A model generated the notes under the pieces. It worked only from the letters and a program-made list of their open reading frames with translations. It was not told the DNA's origin and searched no databases. DNA of 64,000 nt from Bacteroidota bacterium (GTDB taxonomy: Bacteria; Bacteroidota; Ignavibacteria; Kapaibacteriales; Kapaibacteriaceae), in the NCBI GenBank assembly GCA_018266735.1, contig JAFDZT010000004.1, positions 220,094-284,093 of the forward strand, given 5' to 3'. Shown in pieces: positions 47,581 through 57,331 of the stretch. Made by a program: the position numbers and the translations under genes. The stretch's first letter is position 1. Every line of letters starts with the position of its first letter.

Positions 47581-48450
47581 TTAGGTCGTGTAGTTCCGAT
47601 ACTCAAACGGTCGCTTCCCGGTATACCGTTCTACCCAATCGCGGCATCTATCCTTGAAGGACCGCGTGCTGAAAGACGGATCGTATTCGAATTGCCAGTT
47701 CATGGCCTTGATCCGCGGGAGCATCACCTGAGGATGCGTGCCGTTGAATCGCTCAAGCGCATCAATGGTAGAGTAGTCGAACTCTTCGGTTTTCGCGACG
47801 TGTTGCTCGACCCATGCATCGTCGTGCCACAGCTTGTTGAAGCTCTCCTGCTTTCGCTGCATGGCGGCAGGGGGCTTCACCCAACCATAGTGATGGATCC
47901 AGGCATCGAGGGGACGGACGTGAAGTTTTTTGTCGCCAGCTATTCGAAACCCTTGCGCATCGCGCCACGAGAAGATGCGCTTATCGTTGCGAATGATCCG
48001 AACTTCGTTGCGGTACCATGCGCCAGAGGAGCCAACGAAATCGTAGGACCCATAGAAGTGGCGATATCGGAAGACAAATCCCTGGACCGAAGGCACATCG
48101 AGGTACGTCAGCATGGCCTCTCTGCAGGTCTCGATCCCGTCTTCATGGAGCACTTCATCCCCCTGGATGTAGAAGGCCCAATCGTACTCCGAAGGAATGG
48201 CCTGAAAGGCCTTGTCGGTCTCGACGGCAAGCACCCTGCCGCCCTCCCGTAGTGAATCATCCCAAATGGTGGGGATGACCACGATCTTGTCACTACCGAT
48301 GCTGCGGATAAGCTCTTCGGTGCCGTCGTCTGAATTGCCAACGGCGAGATAGAACATATCGCACAGTGGTAGAATCGAACGGATCGATTCTACCACCGGA
48401 TAGTCATACTTGACGGCATTTCGTATGAAAGAAAAGCCGGCGACCTTCAT
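47581..48450 (-). CDS. glycosyltransferase, GT2-like
   Basis: 289 residues: SFIRNAVKYDYPVVESIRSILP, then VGNSDDGTEELIRS, WAFYIQGDEVLHE, where the QGDE sits at the DxD position, and a LDAWIHHYGWVKPP segment. This looks like a single-domain glycosyltransferase with a GT-A fold, often in surface polysaccharide or glycoprotein sites; donor unknown. Its ATG directly follows the YceI stop (TAAATG). Confidence 0.75.
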   Translation of the reverse strand: MKVAGFSFIRNAVKYDYPVVESIRSILPLCDMFYLAVGNSDDGTEELIRSIGSDKIVVIPTIWDDSLREGGRVLAVETDKAFQAIPSEYDWAFYIQGDEVLHEDGIETCREAMLTYLDVPSVQGFVFRYRHFYGSYDFVGSSGAWYRNEVRIIRNDKRIFSWRDAQGFRIAGDKKLHVRPLDAWIHHYGWVKPPAAMQRKQESFNKLWHDDAWVEQHVAKTEEFDYSTIDALERFNGTHPQVMLPRIKAMNWQFEYDPSFSTRSFKDRCRDWVERYTGKRPFEYRNYTT

Positions 48451-49104
48451 TTAGCAGTTCGCATAGAGATTGACGTCGAGGGCGATCGTCTCGCCGACGC
48501 TCTTGCCGACCACGCCGGCCTTGCCCACAACATTGAAATCCTTCAGCGCAACGATGAATCGCGCGTTCACGAGCACAAGATTGCCCGGTGCACGCTTTGC
48601 GGTCTCGGCGCTTGCGGGAAGATACGTCAACGTGATCTCCGCCGTGATCGGTTTCGTCACACCGTGCATGGTGAACTGTCCAACCGCCATAGCCTTTGCT
48701 TGATACCGACCGTCGGCCATCGCCGCCTTCACATCCTTCAATCCTTCGAGGGAGAAGGTGATCGTCGGGAACTCATCGGCGCCGAGCCACGATGCACTAT
48801 ACATGTGTTCATCGCGCTTCGACATTGCCGTTGTCATCGAACGAACGGCGACCTCGATCTTCCCCTTCGTTGCCTCGAGATTCGACGCATCCAGTGTGAA
48901 GGAGCCCGAAACGCCATCTGCCGTTCCCGTGATCTTCTCTGCGGGAGCATCGCTCACGAAATTCGCTACGCTCTTCCCCACCGCGGTGTTCAGCGTGTAC
49001 TTCTTTGCGCCACCCGACTGTCCCTGAAATCCTGTTCCTGCCAAAACGGTGCTCGCCATTACCACGGTTGCCGCGATGCCGGTGAAAAGCTTCGTGCGGA
49101 TCAT
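48451..49104 (-). CDS. YceI-family periplasmic lipocalin-like protein
   Basis: 217 residues from the ATG at 49102-49104, with a signal peptide (IRTKLFTGIAATVVMASTVLAG). The YceI domain is seen in KYTLNTAVGKSVANFVSDAP, MTTAMSKRDEHMYSASWLGADEFPTITF, and GQFTMHGVTKPITAEI. YceI proteins are small beta barrels that bind isoprenoid-type lipids, their role being poorly known. It is cotranscribed with the cysteine desulfurase (32 bp upstream). Confidence 0.88.
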   Translation of the reverse strand: MIRTKLFTGIAATVVMASTVLAGTGFQGQSGGAKKYTLNTAVGKSVANFVSDAPAEKITGTADGVSGSFTLDASNLEATKGKIEVAVRSMTTAMSKRDEHMYSASWLGADEFPTITFSLEGLKDVKAAMADGRYQAKAMAVGQFTMHGVTKPITAEITLTYLPASAETAKRAPGNLVLVNARFIVALKDFNVVGKAGVVGKSVGETIALDVNLYANC

Positions 49105-49136
49105 TGCTCGTCCCAAGAAAATCAAAAAATGTGTGT

Positions 49137-50267
49137 TTAACCACGCATTATACGAACGATGTCGGAAAGTATTGCCACTGCCTTCTCTATCTCGTCGACC
49201 GTTGTGTCCTTCGACACGCTCAATCGCACAGCGGCCCGAGCTTCGGCATCGCTTCTGCCCATTGCCTTGAGTACGTGACTCGGCTGCAACGACCCGCTCA
49301 CACAGGCACTGCCATTGGAAACGGCAAGGCCACGCATGTCGGTGGATTGCAGCAGCGACTCTCCATCGATCTTCTCTGCGTCGAGGAAGGAAAGATTCAA
49401 AATGTGCGGAAGCGTTTCATCCAATGGCGTGTTCAATCGCACGTTCGGGATCTCCGCCGCGATCAGGGCCCGTGCGCGATCGATGAGCGACCGCATGTGC
49501 GTTGCTCGATCGTCAAGGGCCGCCACGGCCTTGCGAGCCGCAACCTGGAATCCGACGATCAGGGCTGTCGGCTCCGTGCCTGCCCGGCGGTTCCGTTCCT
49601 GCGCCCCACCCTGCTGATGGGCTTTCAGGTCGAGTCCCTTCCGAATGAACATCGCTCCGACACCCTTTGGTCCGTGGATCTTGTGCGCCGAGAACGACGC
49701 AAGGTCAACGCCAAGCGCTTGGACATCGAAGGGCACCTTTCCGAACGACTGTACAGCATCCGTATGGATGAGCATCTGTGGCATAGCCGCTCGCAGAGCC
49801 GCTATCGGCTGAAGAACGCCTGTCTCGTTGTTCGCATGCATCACCGTCAACAAGGTGGAAGCATCGTTGAAGGTTACAAGGGAGGCAGGGTCAACGCGAC
49901 CGTTCTCATCAACCGAACACGTATGCACCTCGCCGCCTTGCTGCCGTATCACATCGAGTGGATGGAGGATGGCATGATGCTCCGTGGGCGAATGAACGAT
50001 GCGACGGACAAGCGCCGACTCATACAGGCAGCTCTTCAGAATGGTATTGTTCGCTTCGGTGCCGCCGCTCGTGAAGATGAGCTCGGCAGGATGGGCGTTC
50101 ATGAGCGATGCGATCTCTGTTCGCGCATCTTCGATGGCCACACGAGCAGAGCGTCCGAGGGCATAGACCGATGACGCATTGCCATATCCGTCGCGGAGCC
50201 ACGGCAGCATGGCCTCGAGCACGTCGTCATCAATGCGGGTGGTGGCGGAGTTGTCGAGGTAGATCAC
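49137..50267 (-). CDS. cysteine desulfurase (IscS/NifS-like)
   Basis: 376 residues, GTG start at 50265-50267 with a 4-bp overlap (GTGA). It moves sulfur from cysteine to Fe-S cluster or thio-cofactor pathways. Signatures: IYLDNSATTRIDD, TSGGTEANN, SPTEHHAI, DAVQSFGKVPFDV, the PLP lysine in SAHKIHGPKG and the active-site cysteine in NGSACVSGSLQPSHVL. No iscU or sufE is adjacent. Partner choice is therefore unknown. Confidence 0.92.
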   Translation of the reverse strand: MIYLDNSATTRIDDDVLEAMLPWLRDGYGNASSVYALGRSARVAIEDARTEIASLMNAHPAELIFTSGGTEANNTILKSCLYESALVRRIVHSPTEHHAILHPLDVIRQQGGEVHTCSVDENGRVDPASLVTFNDASTLLTVMHANNETGVLQPIAALRAAMPQMLIHTDAVQSFGKVPFDVQALGVDLASFSAHKIHGPKGVGAMFIRKGLDLKAHQQGGAQERNRRAGTEPTALIVGFQVAARKAVAALDDRATHMRSLIDRARALIAAEIPNVRLNTPLDETLPHILNLSFLDAEKIDGESLLQSTDMRGLAVSNGSACVSGSLQPSHVLKAMGRSDAEARAAVRLSVSKDTTVDEIEKAVAILSDIVRIMRG

Positions 50268-50509
50268 GCGCGTCCGAAGCCCTTATAGAGGTCGAACTTC
50301 GCGCTGTAGAGCACGATGTTCAGGTTTGTATCGCGAAGCGTGCCGCCCGACGGAGAGAGGTAGAACGTGCCCACGACGCCGGTGTCGTGCTTTGCCAATC
50401 CACCGTTCTCCTCCACGTAGAATTCAAGGGTCTTGTAGCCAAGATGTTCCGGTGCCGTTGCCGCCTGGGCCAGCAAGTTCTCGGGGGTATAGATCTTCAG
50501 GTCTGACAA
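50264..50509 (-). CDS. 81-aa conserved-looking small protein of unknown function
   Basis: TTG start at 50507-50509 with an AGGGA just upstream; no in-frame ATG is available near the start. It has no recognisable domain. The overlap by 4 bp with the cysteine desulfurase start strongly suggests that it is translated and that it may be a partner or regulator of it. Confidence in the exact start is low. Confidence 0.55.
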   Translation of the reverse strand: MSDLKIYTPENLLAQAATAPEHLGYKTLEFYVEENGGLAKHDTGVVGTFYLSPSGGTLRDTNLNIVLYSAKFDLYKGFGRA

Positions 50510-50534
50510 CGCAGGTCCCTTTCGCGGTAGAAAG

Positions 50535-50565
50535 TTGGCGGGGCCACCAAATTACGATAATTTTG
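50535..50565 (+). promoter_or_regulatory. secA promoter with -33 TTG and -7 TAnnTTTG
   Basis: TTG at 50535-50537, then 20 nt, then TAATTTTG at 50558-50565. This is the only promoter in the window with both halves well matched. The leader to the ATG at 50639 would be about 70 nt. The -7 box overlaps a palindrome AAATTA-cga-TAATTT whose other half looks like a weaker divergent box for the 81-aa gene. Confidence 0.7.
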
Positions 50566-50638
50566 AGGTCTTGTCCGGCGCGTCAAATACGCTTCTCGGG
50601 CTTTCGTCAACGCGCCTTTGCCATTTCTCCCTACGAAC

Positions 50639-53600
50639 ATGATCAACCTGCTCAAGAAGGTCTTCGGTACGAAACACGACAAGGACGTCAAGGCCTTACT
50701 ACCGATCGTTGAAGAGATCAACAAGGTGTATGCGACGCTTTCTTCGTTGACGGACGACGAGCTCCGTGCGAAGACGCAAGAGTTCCGCGACATCGTGCAA
50801 GGGTCTGTGGTCCACTTGCAAGAAGAAGAGGACAAGATCCGCGAACAGCTGATCACGGATGCCGACATGTCGCACACCGATCGGTCGAATCTCTATGCTC
50901 GATTGAACGACCTCGAGAAGGAACGCTTCTCGACCATCCAAGCCAAGCTTGACGAATTGTTGCCACAGGCATTTGCCGTGGTGAAGGAAGCGGCGCGGAG
51001 ATTGAACGGACATCGGTATCTGGTGGCCGGACAAGAGTCCGTCTGGGAAATGGTCCACTACGACGTACAGTTGATCGGTGGTGCCGTCCTCCATGCCGGC
51101 AAGATCTCGGAAATGACAACGGGTGAAGGAAAGACGCTTGTCGCAACGCTGCCAATGTATTTGAATGCATTGGCCGGACGTGGCGTTCACCTTGTGACCG
51201 TGAACGACTACCTTGCTCGACGTGACCGTGAATGGATGAAGCCGCTCTTCGATGCGCTAGACATCACCACGGGCTGTATCCAAAGCAACATGCAACCGCA
51301 ACAGCGCCTTGCAGAATATGCAGCCGACATCACGTGGGGAACGAACAACGAGTTCGGATTCGATTACCTGCGCGATAACATGGTGGATCGCGCAGAGGAC
51401 ATGGTGCAGCGTGGACATTGGTTCGCCATCGTCGACGAGGTCGACTCGGTGTTGATCGATGAGGCGAGAACACCATTGATCATCTCCGGTCCGATCGGCA
51501 CTGCAAGCGATACGGCCTTCAACGACATGAACCCGCGCGTGAAGCGCCTTACCGAAGTGCAGGCACGCTTGGTGAACTCCCTTGTGGCCGATGCCGAGAA
51601 GCTCTTGCAGTCAACAGCCAAAGAAGACAAGACCAAGGCCGGCGTGAATCTGCTCATGGCATATCGAGCCATGCCGAAGCATTCGCGTTTGAGCAAGATC
51701 CTGCAGGATCCCGACAACCTGAAGTTGATGCGTGACACGGAATTGGACCACATGAAGGACCAAGGTCAGGCCATGCATGCCATCGACGACGAGTTGTTCT
51801 TCACGGTTGACGAGAAGAACCATTCGATCGACATCAGCGACAAGGGCCGTGAACTGCTGGCCGGTGCGCAGGAAGATCCTGAGATGTTCGTGATCCCGGA
51901 CATCGCCTCACAGATGAGCGCACTCGAGGGCGACCCCTCGATCCAAGGCGAAGAGAAGCAGTTGAAGAAAGACGAGTACATGCGCGTCTTTTCCGAACGC
52001 TCGGATCGTATCCATATCATCAATCAGCTCCTTCGTGCCTACACGTTGTATGTCCGCGACGATGAGTACGTGGTGCAGGACGGCAAGATCAAGATCGTCG
52101 ACGAGTTCACGGGTCGTATCCTCGAAGGCCGTCGCTATTCCGACGGACTGCACCAGGCCATTGAAGCAAAAGAAGCTGTGGTGGTCGAACAGGACACGCA
52201 GACCTTCGCCACCGTCACGCTGCAGAACTACTTCCGCCTCTATCACAAGCTTGCCGGGATGACCGGTACGGCTGAGACCGAAGCCGCCGAGTTCTATGAG
52301 ATCTACAAGCTCGACGTGGTGGTGATCCCCACCAATCGTCCGATCCAGCGCAAGGACATCGACGACTTCATCTATCGCACGAAGCGCGAGAAGTACAACG
52401 CCGTCACAGAGGCCGTGGCCGAGTACATCAAGAACGGCCGCGCTGTGCTCATCGGTACCACGAGCGTTGAGGTCTCCGAGATCTTGAGCAAGATGTTCAA
52501 GCGCGCCAACATCCAGCACAATGTGCTGAATGCGAAGCAGCACCAGCGTGAGGCCGAGATCGTGCAAGGAGCAGGGCGGAAGGGCGCCGTGACGATCGCA
52601 ACGAACATGGCCGGTCGTGGTACCGATATCAAGCTCGATCCGGACGTGAAGGCAAACGGCGGTCTGGCCATCATTGGTACGGAACGACATGAGGCACGAC
52701 GTATCGACCGGCAGTTGCGCGGTCGTGCAGGTCGCCAAGGCGATCCGGGTTCATCGCAGTTCTTCATCTCGCTCGAAGACGATCTCATGCGGTTGTTCGG
52801 TGGCGAGCGGATCGCATCTGTGATGCAGCGCTTGAAAGTACCGGACGGAGAACCCATCCAAAGTCCGCTCGTGACCAAGTCCGTCGAGAACGCCCAGAAA
52901 AAGGTCGAGACCAATAACTTCGGTATTCGGAAGCGCTTGCTCGAGTACGACAACGTGATGAATCAGCAACGCGAAGTGATCTACGACCGACGTCGTCATG
53001 CCCTTATGGGCGAGCGTCTCAAGGGTGATCTCTTTGAGTACGCTACAGAGATGGCGCAGGATTGGTATGATGAGTTCCACAAGGATCGAGATCTCGACGG
53101 ACTGAAGAATGCTGTTCGCACGACGCTCTTGTGTGAGGCGGACATCTCCGAGAAGGAATTCGATTCGATGAAGCAAGAAGAGGTCACCGACCGTATCGTT
53201 GCTGCTGCGATGGACTTCTTCGAGCGCAAGGAAGGACTCCTTGGTTCACAGTTCATGGCCGCCATTGAACGGTGGGCCGCACTACGTACGATCGACGATC
53301 GTTGGCGCGAACACCTTCGCGGAATGGACGATCTCAAGGAAGGGATCTACTTGCGCGCCTACGGTCAGAAGGATCCGATCCTCGAGTACAAGCAGGAGGC
53401 CTACAAGATCTTCCTGGAGTTGATCAAGGACATCAATAAGGACACCGTCCATCTTGCCTTCAAGTACTTCCCCGAAGAACAGGTCCGCCAGGAACCCGTC
53501 CGTCGTAAGCCCGTGGAAACAGCGGAGGCCCCGGCAGACGCACAGACGGCGGTCGCAACGGCCATTCCAAGTTTGCGCACAAGTGTGACCACGTCGCGAG

Positions 53601-53800
53601 CACTTCAATTCTCGCACCCGTCTGCATCAACAGCCTACGGCACGGCATCGGATGAGGGTGAGCAGCATGCGACCTCCACGGTACGGAACGTTGGACACGT
53701 CATGGGTCGCAACGAACCATGTCCGTTCGATGCCAATAAGAAGTTCAAGAACTGTTGCGGTGCAGCCGGACACAAGACCTGCGTTCGCACCACACCTTGA
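50639..53800 (+). CDS. secA: preprotein translocase ATPase SecA
   Basis: 1053 residues from the ATG at 50639, which gives the canonical MINLLKKVFGT start; a TTG seven codons earlier is unlikely. SecA drives secretory proteins through SecYEG. Matches: EMTTGEGKTLVATLP (Walker A), IVDEVDSVLIDEARTPLIISG (Walker B), ATNMAGRGTDIKL, LRGRAGRQGDPGSSQF, and a C-terminal SEC-C zinc motif GRNEPCPFDANKKFKNCCG. The extra length over E. coli (901) lies in the mid region, as in Bacteroidota. It exports the signal-peptide proteins of this window, including T9SS cargo. Confidence 0.97.
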   Translation: MINLLKKVFGTKHDKDVKALLPIVEEINKVYATLSSLTDDELRAKTQEFRDIVQGSVVHLQEEEDKIREQLITDADMSHTDRSNLYARLNDLEKERFSTIQAKLDELLPQAFAVVKEAARRLNGHRYLVAGQESVWEMVHYDVQLIGGAVLHAGKISEMTTGEGKTLVATLPMYLNALAGRGVHLVTVNDYLARRDREWMKPLFDALDITTGCIQSNMQPQQRLAEYAADITWGTNNEFGFDYLRDNMVDRAEDMVQRGHWFAIVDEVDSVLIDEARTPLIISGPIGTASDTAFNDMNPRVKRLTEVQARLVNSLVADAEKLLQSTAKEDKTKAGVNLLMAYRAMPKHSRLSKILQDPDNLKLMRDTELDHMKDQGQAMHAIDDELFFTVDEKNHSIDISDKGRELLAGAQEDPEMFVIPDIASQMSALEGDPSIQGEEKQLKKDEYMRVFSERSDRIHIINQLLRAYTLYVRDDEYVVQDGKIKIVDEFTGRILEGRRYSDGLHQAIEAKEAVVVEQDTQTFATVTLQNYFRLYHKLAGMTGTAETEAAEFYEIYKLDVVVIPTNRPIQRKDIDDFIYRTKREKYNAVTEAVAEYIKNGRAVLIGTTSVEVSEILSKMFKRANIQHNVLNAKQHQREAEIVQGAGRKGAVTIATNMAGRGTDIKLDPDVKANGGLAIIGTERHEARRIDRQLRGRAGRQGDPGSSQFFISLEDDLMRLFGGERIASVMQRLKVPDGEPIQSPLVTKSVENAQKKVETNNFGIRKRLLEYDNVMNQQREVIYDRRRHALMGERLKGDLFEYATEMAQDWYDEFHKDRDLDGLKNAVRTTLLCEADISEKEFDSMKQEEVTDRIVAAAMDFFERKEGLLGSQFMAAIERWAALRTIDDRWREHLRGMDDLKEGIYLRAYGQKDPILEYKQEAYKIFLELIKDINKDTVHLAFKYFPEEQVRQEPVRRKPVETAEAPADAQTAVATAIPSLRTSVTTSRALQFSHPSASTAYGTASDEGEQHATSTVRNVGHVMGRNEPCPFDANKKFKNCCGAAGHKTCVRTTP

Positions 53801-54967
53801 TCATTGAAGCGTAACGGAACTTCCATCCTCGAGTGTTTCCGGGGGATGGAGGACCACTTCTGTTCCTTCGTTCAACCCTCGTAGCACCTCTGCTGCCAAC
53901 GCAGAGCGATGACCGATCTCGACCGTGCGACGATGGGACTTGCCACCTTCGATCACATAGACCATCCATGCCTCCCCTTGTCGCATCAGTGCTCCAAGTG
54001 GCACGGTGAGCACGTGCGATCCTTCCCAGAGGACGATCTTTGCGTCGGCCTTGTAGGCATCCCCTAAGCGCGGTGGCGCGCTATCGATGGTGGCGATCAC
54101 GTAGACGCGCTTCTCTTCGACGCCAAGTGCAGACACCTTCACGCGTGCTGCCGGTTCGATCTTGTCGACACGGGCACGTAGCGGCGCATCTCCGCCCCAC
54201 CCTTCCAGAAGAACACTCATTCCGGGACGTACCTGGACGGCCTCTGCACTGAGAACATCGATCACGGCTTCCATGCGTTCTGCACTCCCAACCTCAACCA
54301 CGGGGGATCCGGCCGGCAAGAGACGTTCGAATTCCTCAAAGCGCCGAAGGACCACACCACGGAGTGGCGATGTGATGGGCACACGTGTTCCCGGAGCAGC
54401 GCTAACAGCAGCGCGGGCAGCATCGATCTCGTAGTCGGCCGTACGAATGCGAAGTTCGGCAGCAGCAACTTGCTTCGTCAGCTGGTCGTACGCGTCGCGG
54501 GCATTCTCTGCCTGCTCTTTGGGCACCGCACCCTCGGCAAGCAATCGTGCGAATCGCTCTGCTCTCCGTTGTGCCTGTTCGACCATCGGGCTCATTGCCT
54601 TGCGCTGCTCTTGTGCTTCCAGCTTCATGGAACGGGCAGCTTCGAGTCGCGACGTTGCCTGCGAACGCTGGCGTTCATCAAGGGCCGGCGGTGTGTACCA
54701 TGCGATCACCTCTCCGATCTGCACGGAATCGCCCGGTTCTTTCGCAACGTTACTCACAGTTCCGGTGATCGGAATGTTGATCACGTAGTGCTCCACGTAC
54801 CGTATCCGTCCTTCAGCATCGATGGTCTGGCGCAAGACCTGTTTGGTGGCCGTGCCCCGCTCCACAAGGATCGGCTTTGGGAGCAGTGCGAACATGATCA
54901 TGGCCAGGAGGATCACCCCCGATATGATCCATCCAAGATGTTTTGGTCGTCGAAGCTTCATGGTCAT
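53801..54967 (-). CDS. HlyD-family periplasmic adaptor (membrane fusion protein)
   Basis: 388 residues. One N-terminal transmembrane helix (WIISGVILLAMIMFALL), then the biotinyl-lipoyl-like half-motif (IPITGTVSNVAKEPGDSVQIGEVIAWY), a long coiled-coil hairpin (about 98-190) and beta-barrel (VRPGMSVLLEGWGG). It bridges the permease and an outer-membrane exit. Its stop abuts the secA stop with no gap, the two forming TGATCA. It overlaps the permease gene by 4 bp and has a GAGAGA Shine-Dalgarno. No TolC homologue is nearby. Confidence 0.9.
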   Translation of the reverse strand: MTMKLRRPKHLGWIISGVILLAMIMFALLPKPILVERGTATKQVLRQTIDAEGRIRYVEHYVINIPITGTVSNVAKEPGDSVQIGEVIAWYTPPALDERQRSQATSRLEAARSMKLEAQEQRKAMSPMVEQAQRRAERFARLLAEGAVPKEQAENARDAYDQLTKQVAAAELRIRTADYEIDAARAAVSAAPGTRVPITSPLRGVVLRRFEEFERLLPAGSPVVEVGSAERMEAVIDVLSAEAVQVRPGMSVLLEGWGGDAPLRARVDKIEPAARVKVSALGVEEKRVYVIATIDSAPPRLGDAYKADAKIVLWEGSHVLTVPLGALMRQGEAWMVYVIEGGKSHRRTVEIGHRSALAAEVLRGLNEGTEVVLHPPETLEDGSSVTLQ

Positions 54968-57327
54968 TCTCTCGATTTCAATACTGCCACAAGGTCCAAT
55001 GTGTTCAGTCGCCGACGGATCAGCGATCCCGTCACGATCGTCACAGAAAAGATCACCACCACAGCAAGACCAACGTTACGCAGAGTAAAGGAAAATGGAA
55101 TGCGGAAAATGTCGGTCTCGAATGCGGTTGGCAACCACGCACACATCGCATAGCCAATGGCCACCCCAATGGGGATCCCTGCCATTGTCAACGCCACCTG
55201 CTCTCCGAGCAGGATGATGGTGATCTCACCACGAGTGAGTCCCAACACACGCAGACTTGCCAATTCATTCCCGCGCTCCGAAAGAGCGATGCGGGCACTG
55301 TTATAGACCACACCAAAGGCGATCACCACTGCAAAGAAGACAATGGCCGTTGTGGAGATCCACATGTTCTCGGAGTAGGTCTCATTGAAGCTTCGGAGCG
55401 CCGTTTCACGCACCATCACACCGGCAATGGCAGGCGTTTGCTTCACACGCGCATAGAAGTCGTCCAACTTCGAGTGATCCACCTTTAGATAGGCTCCGGA
55501 GATGGTGCCATCTTCACGCACGAGCTTCCAGAGCTCTTCGTTCCGCATGTAGACCTGCACACCCATGATCTCGTCGACCACGGCCGTGATCGGCATTCGT
55601 ACCGTGCGTCGGTCTTGCTCCAACAGACCAACATCGATCGAATCCCCAACTCGTGCATGCAATTGTCGGGCAAGGAAGGACGTGAGCAACAGACCATGAG
55701 CAGGAATATCGACGCTACGGTTCCGTCCATCCACAACGCGTCGCAGATCGCGATCCTGCGGCAATCCGGTGATCGCTCCGCGCTTCACATACTGTCCGTT
55801 CCGCAGATCCACGCCCACCATGCGAAAGCACTCCACGCGCATCACGCCGGGAAGTCTGAGAAGGTCAAAGGCGGCAGGGCTCGATAACGGTTGTCGGAAT
55901 GTAAGTGCCGCATCATCGCGCTGTGCTCTGTTGAACTGCGTATCGATAACGCCATCGACGGCGTCGAACATGAACCTGCCGACGATCAAGATGGCCGTTG
56001 CAAGCGCGATCATCACGACACTGATGGAGCTCTTCACCGGTCGACGCTCAATGTTGCGAATGATCATGTGCGTGATCGGTGATACCGATCGCATGAAGGC
56101 GAACCGGTCCAGAATGCCGCTCTTGAACGCCTTTGGCGATTCGGGTCGCATTGCCTCTGCCGGTGGCAACTGCACGGCACTTCGCACCGCGCTACTTGCA
56201 CCGAACACGGCAGCGATCAGACTCACGACAACGCTCAGCACCAACACGTCTTCGGGCATCGTGAATCGAAGGATCGGGAATCGATAGAATCGCGTGTAGA
56301 GTTCCGTCATCTGGACGCCGAAATAGTAGCCCAGGATCATTCCAAGGACAGTGCCACCGAGCACTGCCACGACGGCGAATCCGATGTAATGGAGAGCGAT
56401 GCTCAGGTTCGAATAGCCGAACGCTTTCAGGATGGCCACATACATCCGTTGTGTGCTGACCAAGCGGACGAGGGCGATGTTCAGGAGGAACACCGCAACG
56501 CTGAAGAAGATGACGGGAATGTAGAGCGCCGACACTTCGTTCTGTCGGATCTCATCGCTGATCAGTCGATGCGAGAGCTGGTCGCCCCTTCCAATGGCCC
56601 CCATCGATCCATACTGTTTGAGGATCACATCGATCTTCTCGCGGACGGAGTTGACGGACGCTCCCGGATAGAGTGAGAACACGGCACTATTGAAGGCTCC
56701 CTTCATGTCGTACGCAGCGCTCAACGCCTCGCGCCCCATCCACATCACACCGTATCGCTTGTTGTCGATCATGATGGAACCCGGCGACACCTCGATGATA
56801 TACTCCGGGGAGATCGCAACACCCGTGATCAGTAACGACTTCCACTTTCCATTGATCACCACGGAGATCTGATCTCCTTGCGACAGATGGTTCGCTTCGG
56901 CAAAGGCAGCACTGAGGATCACATCATGTTCATGTCCGGGACGCACCCACGAGCCCGACATCATGTGCAGATCATTAAGATTAGGACGACGATCTTCCGG
57001 GATCGAGACCACCGTTGCAGAAGCCGGTTCTTTCAGACCGGGAACGTCGACCATTACATCAACGACAGTACGAGTCTCGATGGCGGCAACTCCATTGATG
57101 CTAGCCAATTGCGGGACGATGGTCTCAGGCACGCGACGGGCCGAAACGAAGACATCGGCAAACCGTGCGGTCTCATAGTACGAGGTGAGCGTGAGCAGGA
57201 GCGAACTGTACATGCTTCGCATCATCACGAAGGATGCGATGCCGCTTGCGATCACGAGGATGATGGCAATGAGTTGGCCACGCAAGTGGCGAATCTCTCT
57301 GAACAGTTTGATGTTGAGAGCCGTCAT
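54964..57327 (-). CDS. ABC transporter permease with two FtsX domains
   Basis: 787 residues from the ATG at 57325-57327, preceded by AGGGG over the ATPase stop. The first TM (LRGQLIAIILVIASGIASFV) precedes a large periplasmic domain (about 45-260), then three TMs (IPVIFFSVAVFLLNIALVRL and others); a second copy follows (SSISVVMIALATAILIVGRF, then the C-terminal three TMs). This is the FtsX/MacB-like duplicated permease. It should work with the adaptor and ATPase on either side as an exporter; cargo unknown. Confidence 0.92.
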   Translation of the reverse strand: MTALNIKLFREIRHLRGQLIAIILVIASGIASFVMMRSMYSSLLLTLTSYYETARFADVFVSARRVPETIVPQLASINGVAAIETRTVVDVMVDVPGLKEPASATVVSIPEDRRPNLNDLHMMSGSWVRPGHEHDVILSAAFAEANHLSQGDQISVVINGKWKSLLITGVAISPEYIIEVSPGSIMIDNKRYGVMWMGREALSAAYDMKGAFNSAVFSLYPGASVNSVREKIDVILKQYGSMGAIGRGDQLSHRLISDEIRQNEVSALYIPVIFFSVAVFLLNIALVRLVSTQRMYVAILKAFGYSNLSIALHYIGFAVVAVLGGTVLGMILGYYFGVQMTELYTRFYRFPILRFTMPEDVLVLSVVVSLIAAVFGASSAVRSAVQLPPAEAMRPESPKAFKSGILDRFAFMRSVSPITHMIIRNIERRPVKSSISVVMIALATAILIVGRFMFDAVDGVIDTQFNRAQRDDAALTFRQPLSSPAAFDLLRLPGVMRVECFRMVGVDLRNGQYVKRGAITGLPQDRDLRRVVDGRNRSVDIPAHGLLLTSFLARQLHARVGDSIDVGLLEQDRRTVRMPITAVVDEIMGVQVYMRNEELWKLVREDGTISGAYLKVDHSKLDDFYARVKQTPAIAGVMVRETALRSFNETYSENMWISTTAIVFFAVVIAFGVVYNSARIALSERGNELASLRVLGLTRGEITIILLGEQVALTMAGIPIGVAIGYAMCAWLPTAFETDIFRIPFSFTLRNVGLAVVVIFSVTIVTGSLIRRRLNTLDLVAVLKSRE

Positions 57328-57331
57328 TCCC

